Assembly: GCF_024679245.1 (NCBI RefSeq)
Contig: NC_090191.1
Location: 1 to 64,000 of the forward strand
From: Pseudorasbora parva
Lineage: Eukaryota; Chordata; Actinopteri; Cypriniformes; Gobionidae
Direction: 5' to 3'
Length of the DNA: 64,000 nucleotides
Shown here piece by piece: positions 58,801 through 64,000 of the stretch (position 1 is its first letter; the number at the start of each line of letters is the position of its first letter). The notes below the pieces were generated by a model. The model was not told the origin of the DNA and searched no databases. It worked only from the letters and a program-made list of their open reading frames with translations. A program made the translations under genes and the position numbers.

Positions 58801-60568
58801 GCAGCAGACAGGGCCCACACTCGAGCGGATAGAGTCAGGGTCTACAACCAAACTGCTGCAGGCACGACCAAGCGCTCAACAGCAGCAGACAGGGCCCACA
58901 CTCAAGCGGATAGAGTCAGGGTCTACAACCAAACAGCTGCAGGCACGACCAAGAGCTCCACAGCAGCAGACAGGGCCCACACTCAAGCGGATAGAGTCAG
59001 GGTCTACAACCAAACAGCTGCAGGCATGACCAAGCGCTCCACAGCAGCAGACAGGGCCCACACTCGAGCGGATAGAGTCAGGGTCTACAGCCAAACAGCT
59101 GCATATACGACCAAGCGCTCCACAGCAGCAGACAGGGCCCACACTCAAGCGGATAGAGTCAGGGTCTACAGCCAAACAGCTGCAGGCACGACCAAGTGCT
59201 CCACAGCAGCAGACAGGGCCCACACTCAAGCGGATAGAGTCAGGGTCTACAACCAAACAGCTGCATATACGACCAAGCGCTCCACAGCAGCAGACAGGGC
59301 CCACACTCAAGCGGATAGAGTCAGGGTCTACAGCCAAACAGCTGCAGGCACGACCAAGTGCTCCACAGCAGCAGACAGGGCCCACACTCAAGCGGATAGA
59401 GTCAGGGTCTACAGCCAAACAGCTGTAGGCACGTCCAAGCGCTCCACAGCAGCAGACAGGGCCCACACTCAAGCGGATAGAGTCAGGGTCTACAACCAAA
59501 CAGCAGCAGGCACAACCAAGTGCTCCACAGCAGCAGACAGGGCCCACACTCAAGCGGATAGAGTCAGGGTCTACAACCAAACAGCTGCAGGCACGACCAA
59601 GCGCTCCACAGCAGTCAGCTCAACCACCCAAGGGGTTTGACCTAAACCTATTTGTTTTTCAACAAAAACTGACCCACAGTCCAAGCTGTATGCGCTTTTC
59701 TTAAAGAGAGCAATACCTTTATTTGAAACAGCCAATCAGAACCTGCAGAAAGAAGAGCCATGTGTGTCCATATTGCTGCAGATATTGCAGCAGTTGCTAC
59801 AGTTGCAAAAAATGCTTTTGGCCTTCTGCAAACCCGAGTATGTTGTGGAAATGATGGAAGAAGTAAAGAGAGGATGCCAACCCACTCTGTACAAATCGAG
59901 TGAACACCAGCTGCCTGATGATGATCTATCGATTGGACAGGACATGACACACAGACCTTTATCAAAACTCAAGCTAACTTACCTCTTGGAGCTTTCTTCA
60001 GAGATGTAAGGAAATATTTCACAGCAGCTGTTGAGTACATGCTTTCTAAACTCGCATATGGGGATGAATTGCTGCGTCATGCTGCTGTAGCTGATATAAG
60101 CAGACGGCAAACAGCCAAATTCTCCTCACTGACGTATTTCATAGACAGGTTCCCCTGCTTGCTGGGAAATGGTGTTACAGTGGATGAAGTGGAGGAGGAG
60201 TTTCGGCTCTTTCAGTCCACCACCTTGAATGATGGTATTCTTACCAAACAGGCTGATGAAGCTTGGAGAGAATTAGGTGTGATGGAATCCAGAGGGAAGA
60301 AACTTTTACAAACCTCTCCACAGTTATGCTTGGGGTGTGTGTGATTTTTCACAGTAATGCAGACTGTGAAAGGATTTTCAGCTTGGTCACTAAAAACAAA
60401 ACACAGTATGGTGCTAGCTTGAGCACAGAGATGCTTAGTTCTCTGGTGACAAGAAAAGTCATGATTGCCTCCAAAGGCAGCACTTGTTACAAAGAGACTT
60501 TCACTGACGCTCTACTTAAAAAAGCCAAATCTGCAACCTTTAATAGGTTAAACAATGCACACGTTTAG
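55805..60568 (+). pseudogene. hAT-superfamily transposase (broken) with expanded linker
   Basis: Coding starts after a splice-acceptor-like TTTTTCAG (ends 55804) with CKRHVEGSKHKKLDSAMA, the end of a BED/C2H2-like finger. The catalytic core follows: TIRAETLFSNFIAEHNVP, GPLFKKMFPDSQ, FSIATDGSTDMDDVKLYPL with the first catalytic Asp region, and WGNCVSFSA. A deletion removes the DNAS segment. From 56372 in another frame come CACHLMHIAAEKASRSLR, IYYYLDKSSKRKALLRDLQ and TRWLALGKCVNRLLQQW. Stops lie near 56570 and 56745. The 81-bp array fills the linker. The C-terminal half resumes at ~59680 (NLQKEEPCVSILLQ, ISRRQTAKFSSLTYF) and ends with the hAT dimerisation domain, VCVIFHSNADCERIFSLVTK. There are at least four frameshifts. 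No TIRs were found. Confidence 0.85.
56853..59612 (+). repeat. 81-bp coding minisatellite, 34 in-phase copies
   Basis: GCAGACAGGGCCCACACTC occurs from 56860 to 59533, exactly 33 x 81 bp, so there is no net indel. In the transposase frame the 27-residue unit reads QQQTGPTLERIESGSTTKQL then QARPSAP. CTGCAGG to CTGTAGG changes put TAG stops in several units. Other frames are open over long spans on both strands (up to 555 and 450 codons) because the unit is a multiple of three and lacks stops there. I treat those ORFs as artefacts. Confidence 0.97.
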
Positions 60569-60570
60569 GT

Positions 60571-60860
60571 AACACTTTAGAATAATGGTCATTAGGTAAC
60601 ATTAGCTAATGTATTAACTGACATGGAACTAACCGTGACTAGCAGTTCATTTGTTACTGTATTTGTTTATCTTTGTTAACGTTAGTTAAAAAACCCAGCT
60701 GTTAATGGTTTGTTAGTTCACAGTGCAGCTCATGTTAACAGTATTTTAAAAAGTATTAGTAAATGTTGGAATTAACATTAGCAAAGATAAATAAATGCAG
60801 TTCATTATTAGTTCATGTTAACTAATGTAGTTAACTAATGACCATTATTCTAAAGTGTTT
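60571..60860. mobile_element. MITE, ~290 bp, with long inverted ends
   Basis: AACACTTTAGAATAATGGTC at the left is matched by its inverse at 60836-60860. The interior is rich in GTTAACTAATG/CATTAGTTAAC motifs of a family common in zebrafish-like genomes. Target duplication is unclear. Confidence 0.8.
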
Positions 60861-62149
60861 CCTACATAGTTTAAGCACTAAGTATAGGAAATGTAAATCT
60901 TTTTTGTTTGTTTTTTACAAGCTGATTTTGATAACTGCTGGTTTTGCACATTTATTTAATGTTTTGATTTATTTATTTACAAAAAAAAATGTCCTTAGTT
61001 TACTTTTATTTCTGACAAGATTTTCAGGTGGAAGAAGTTTCCATGGGCTATGCCTCAGTTTGCTTTCAATTCAAAGTGCATGTATGTTCTACTTGTATAT
61101 GGTGCTGGAGTAACTAATAAATCTTAATTGGTAAAAGTATATTATGTGCATATTATTTATGTATTATGGTGTTCGTTCGGTATCTCAGATTTCTCACTGG
61201 CGGGTGGGCAACGGGGGGGGGGGGGGGGGGGGGGGTACTCATAACATTTCTTCAAGGTTGGCAGGTCTGACAGAGCCCTATGGCACACCCTGAAGAACTA
61301 ATGTTCACTCGCCGCCATTTCTCATCATTTCAGCGTCCCTGCTCTCTCTCTCTCACCCACACCAATCGGGAACTTGGCCAAGAGCCACGATTTCAGGGAC
61401 GGGATCATTTCAAAATCATTGAAAGGCAGTTAAAAATAAACCAATCAATAAAAGCACATCCCCTTTTAAAAACCAAAAAAAGACAAAAAAATCAACATTT
61501 TAGGAATTTAAAGTCCATGACCGTTCCTAAACAACCATGCTAACAGACAGTCGACACTGAGCAGTTCATAGAGAAATTAATCAGCTACATTTGATTACAC
61601 TTAACAATTGATCATCATGTACAACACAAAGAACATCATAAATACACAAAATCATTAGGATCAATTGTTATTCTTTCTTGTTTTCCATATGGCCAACTTA
61701 GCTGTCCCTATTAAATTAATCATTAAATATGTATTTTCCTTCTGAATAAAAAGCTATAGCAGCGTTAAAAAACTGCATGCTGAACTAGTAGGAAGGGTAC
61801 GCCATCCAAATTTAATGTTCTTCAGAAAAGTCTTTCCCAATAATGTTCCCCAATAACTTCCTCAAGTTAAGTTCTGTTTCTGGAAAAAGTTGAGCCTTAG
61901 ATGCTGCAACAGTTCATTTCTGCCTCTTCAGCAGAATATATTTCAGAATAGTTTATTTATTTAATAGCCATAAATACAGTAAACATAGATTGTCTTCTTT
62001 AAGCAATCCCATGCCAGCATCATAGTGTTTATAGCCAAAGGCTAATTTGTCATGTCAATTATTGTCTTTTAAGAAGAAGATTATCTTTTCTTGTCCTGCA
62101 ATTATTTTTTCTTTTTTTAAATGAAAACATTAAGAGTTGAGCTCTTTTG
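60861..62149. other. unassigned, with a poly-G run
   Basis: A G homopolymer lies at 61211-61234. ORFs of 91 and 87 codons show no domain. No gene is supported. Confidence 0.4.
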
Positions 62150-62171
62150 ACCCCCCCCCCCCTCTCTCTCT

Positions 62172-62220
<49 letters not shown>
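62150..62220. repeat. poly-C and (CA)n microsatellite
   Basis: A run of C, then CTCTCT, then about 45 bp of CA. The Val-Cys ORF on the minus strand is its translation. Confidence 0.97.
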
Positions 62221-62223
<3 letters not shown>

Positions 62224-62940
62224 TCTTTTAAAATTGTACATTCACTTTCAACATGTTTTTTACACTCTCCATAACTTTGTCAAGCCAATCTGTTGTATTT
62301 ATTTTTTACAGTATTGCTGACAAAAAGGTTATTTTTTCTTTCCTGCCCCTGAGTAATATCTCCATAATGATACTTCTACCAGAAAGACTCCCGGGGAGAA
62401 ATATATTAATATATTCCCGGGGAGAAATATATTAACAATAGTGCATTTATTAACAGCTCAGCAAGATGATAGTGTACAGAGTCATTTTGGCGTAGGCCCC
62501 GTCCGAAGAGCATAATCCGAGGGTCTCGGATCTGCAATTCCTGCCTGAAGACGAGGGCAGGGGCGCAGCCCACCCCCAAAAATGGGTGGAGTGTAAATCC
62601 ACCGGGACGGGGCCCGCCAACCCCCAAAAGTTGGTAAATGATTATACCCACCGGTCTAAAATCTTGGGATTCCTGAAATAGAGACTGAAGTTATTATATA
62701 ATAGAAGTAAAAGGAGAAAAGATACAGCATGCCTATGGCTTAGAATTTTTTTTTTTTTTTTTATACATATAAGACATTTGCCAGTTCACTCATAGGAACG
62801 CAGAGATGAGGTCTTATTGGATCATCCGAACGGCCGCCTTGGCGGAATAATAATCAGGCCTCATTTCACCACACAGACGAGCTGCATTTTTTTAAATTTT
62901 TTTTTTTATTATTTTTTTATTATTATTATTATTATTATAT
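62221..62940. other. unassigned, ending in an (ATT)n tract
   Basis: CCCGGGGAGAAATATATTAA occurs twice in tandem at 62390-62436. A GC-rich palindromic patch (CACCCCCAAAAATGGGTGG and similar) lies at 62560-62620. Poly-T and ATT repeats at 62888-62940 directly precede the LTR. Confidence 0.55.
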
Positions 62941-63152
62941 TGTGGTGACCTACAAGTTAAACGGTATGAGACATTCACCCAGACGCGGCCCCTTTAAGGG
63001 AGCGGGTTTTTCCGGCAGAGAAGTTCCGGTTTCACGTTGTGTGAGAGTTGTTTACATTGCTCGCTGTACCGTTTGGAAAATTATGTTGAAGTGTTAGTAA
63101 AGCTGACTCAACGCATCTCCGTCTCTTGTCTCATCACTTACTGCACTCCACA
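62941..63152 (+). mobile_element. 5' LTR of a Ty3/gypsy retrotransposon
   Basis: Begins TGTGGTGACC and ends CTGCACTCCACA, so it has TG...CA borders over 212 bp. It is followed by a primer-binding site and gag. The 3' LTR lies beyond the window, so the border is inferred from the PBS and the TG/CA rule. Confidence 0.82.
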
Positions 63153-63170
63153 TTGGTGACCCGACGCGAG
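63153..63170 (+). other. primer-binding site of the gypsy element
   Basis: TTGGTGACCCGACGCGAG follows the LTR directly. TGGTGACCC is the usual PBS start in fish Ty3/gypsy elements, pairing with a host tRNA 3' end to prime minus-strand synthesis. Confidence 0.8.
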
Positions 63171-63187
63171 TTGAATAAGGTTGGATT

Positions 63188-63982
63188 ATGTTACACGACG
63201 GCGGTGGTGAAAATGATGCCGTTGCGGCGCCCGCCTCTGCTATCGGCGCGGCTAATGTCGGCGCAGCTAATGTCGGCGCGATCTACGCGGCCACCATCAA
63301 ATTGCCGGACTTTTGGCAGAACAATCCACGGCCATGGTTTCAACACATCGAGGCCCAGTTCCAGCTAAGAGGAATAACGCAGGACGTTACGAAGTATTTC
63401 CATGTGGTAACAGCTTTGGATGCCTCGACGACAGCCAGGGCTATGGCACTATTAGAGGCTCCTCCGGCTGAAGGCAAGTACGATGCACTTAAAGCATTCC
63501 TGTTGCGCCTCTTTGAGCTGTCAGAGCTGGAGAAAGCAGACCGCCTGCTGTCCCTGAATGGCCTTGGCGATAGCAAGCCTTCAGAGTTAATGGAGAGGAT
63601 GCTGACTGTGTTGGGAGCAGCGGATCCGTCATTCCTCTTCGCCCACATTTTCCTGCGGCAGCTTCCAGCACCCGTGCGCACCGCACTGGCCAGTTCTTCC
63701 CTCCTTTCCTCCAGGGACTACCGGGCGCTGGCTGTGGAAGCAGACAGGATTTTCCTTGCCAACCGGCAGCAGTTTGTGCATGCGCTGTTGCCCCCTCATC
63801 ACACGTCTGCCCCAGGTCCGCCCCCGGGGGACGACCATGGCACGGCAGCTGCTGTGACAGCCCGCCGACAGCGTGAGGACGGCTGGTGTTATTACCATTC
63901 CAGGTTTGGGGCCAAGGCCAAACAGTGTCGTCAGCCTTGCAGTTTTGGAGCCCAGGGAAAAGCCAGGGCCGGCGCTCATTAG
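63188..63982 (+). CDS. Ty3/gypsy gag polyprotein
   Basis: 264 codons, ATG 36 bp after the LTR end. After an Ala/Gly/Val-rich N-terminus come IKLPDFWQNNPRPWFQHIEA and RGITQDVTKYFHVVTALD, typical of the capsid region of Ty3/gypsy Gag. LKAFLLRLFELSELEKADRL and PAPVRTALASSS then follow. The C-terminus has WCYYHSRFGAKAKQCRQPCS, a Cys/His nucleic-acid-binding motif (C-x2-H-x10-C-x3-C). Gag packages the element RNA into particles. The frame stops at TAG 63980-63982. Whether this is the natural gag end or a mutation ahead of pol cannot be told, because only 18 bp follow. The reading frame is otherwise intact and the LTR adjacent, so this is the youngest-looking coding element in the window. Confidence 0.87.
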   Translation: MLHDGGGENDAVAAPASAIGAANVGAANVGAIYAATIKLPDFWQNNPRPWFQHIEAQFQLRGITQDVTKYFHVVTALDASTTARAMALLEAPPAEGKYDALKAFLLRLFELSELEKADRLLSLNGLGDSKPSELMERMLTVLGAADPSFLFAHIFLRQLPAPVRTALASSSLLSSRDYRALAVEADRIFLANRQQFVHALLPPHHTSAPGPPPGDDHGTAAAVTARRQREDGWCYYHSRFGAKAKQCRQPCSFGAQGKARAGAH

Positions 63983-64000
63983 CAGCTATGGGTGCTGGCC

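Noticed and set aside
57973..59640. 555-codon plus-strand ORF and 450- and 234-codon minus-strand ORFs
   Set aside because: They are alternate frames of the 81-bp repeat. The unit length is a multiple of three, so any stop-free frame stays open across the array. None matches the transposase frame.

Overview
The window looks like the outer end of a teleost fish chromosome, most likely a cyprinid or close relative. The first ~16 kb is subtelomeric. It holds vertebrate CCCTAA telomeric repeats, all with the C-rich strand on the given strand as expected near a left chromosome end, and satellites whose unit contains a CCCTAAACC motif. The rest is a dense, nested mosaic of teleost-type transposable elements: L2 and L1/Tx1-like LINEs, hAT elements, TTAA-flanked and other inverted-repeat DNA elements, a tRNA-derived SINE and a Ty3/gypsy LTR element. 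I see no intact single-copy host gene. The organism call rests on repeat style and is an inference.

Layout. 1-9150: two blocks of a 42/43-bp satellite, a recurring spacer that ends on telomeric repeats, a 1,713-bp exact duplication (1126-2838 = 7256-8968), a 254-bp tandem unit, an A/C-rich stretch, a 145-bp tandem array and two interstitial telomeric blocks. 9149-9445: a 5'-truncated Penelope-like GIY-YIG endonuclease joined directly to telomeric repeats. 9500-16240: degenerate subtelomeric repeats, plus a broken retroelement ORF (gag-like N-terminus, SGNH hydrolase C-terminus) split by a 1,000-bp hAT insertion. 17307-17817: a tandem duplication whose copies are separated by a 40-bp telomeric palindrome. 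17818-21759: a DNA element with 18-bp terminal inverted repeats (TIRs). 22090-27487: a nearly full-length but inactive L2 LINE. 27769-30647: a DNA element with 23-bp TIRs. 31953-32640: a second broken gag-like copy. 32815-37312: MITEs, a 51-bp-arm hairpin, an 894-bp hAT element and an L1 ORF1 fragment interrupted by a TTAA element. 38250-40295: an 81-bp satellite. 40543-48290: nested SINE, L2, L1 and hAT fragments. 49242-51668: a fold-back hAT-like element carrying 22 copies of a 62-bp minisatellite. 55805-60568: a broken hAT transposase whose linker has expanded into 34 in-phase copies of an 81-bp unit. 62941-64000: the 5' LTR, primer-binding site and gag of a Ty3/gypsy element that runs off the window.

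No genes here work together as a host pathway. The shared theme is chromosome-end biology: retroelement fragments, telomeric seeds and segmental duplications meet at common junctions, and most coding sequence is decayed transposon. The best candidates for something new are the retroelement-telomere junctions at 9149 and at the four spacer termini, and the telomeric palindrome at 17572-17611.
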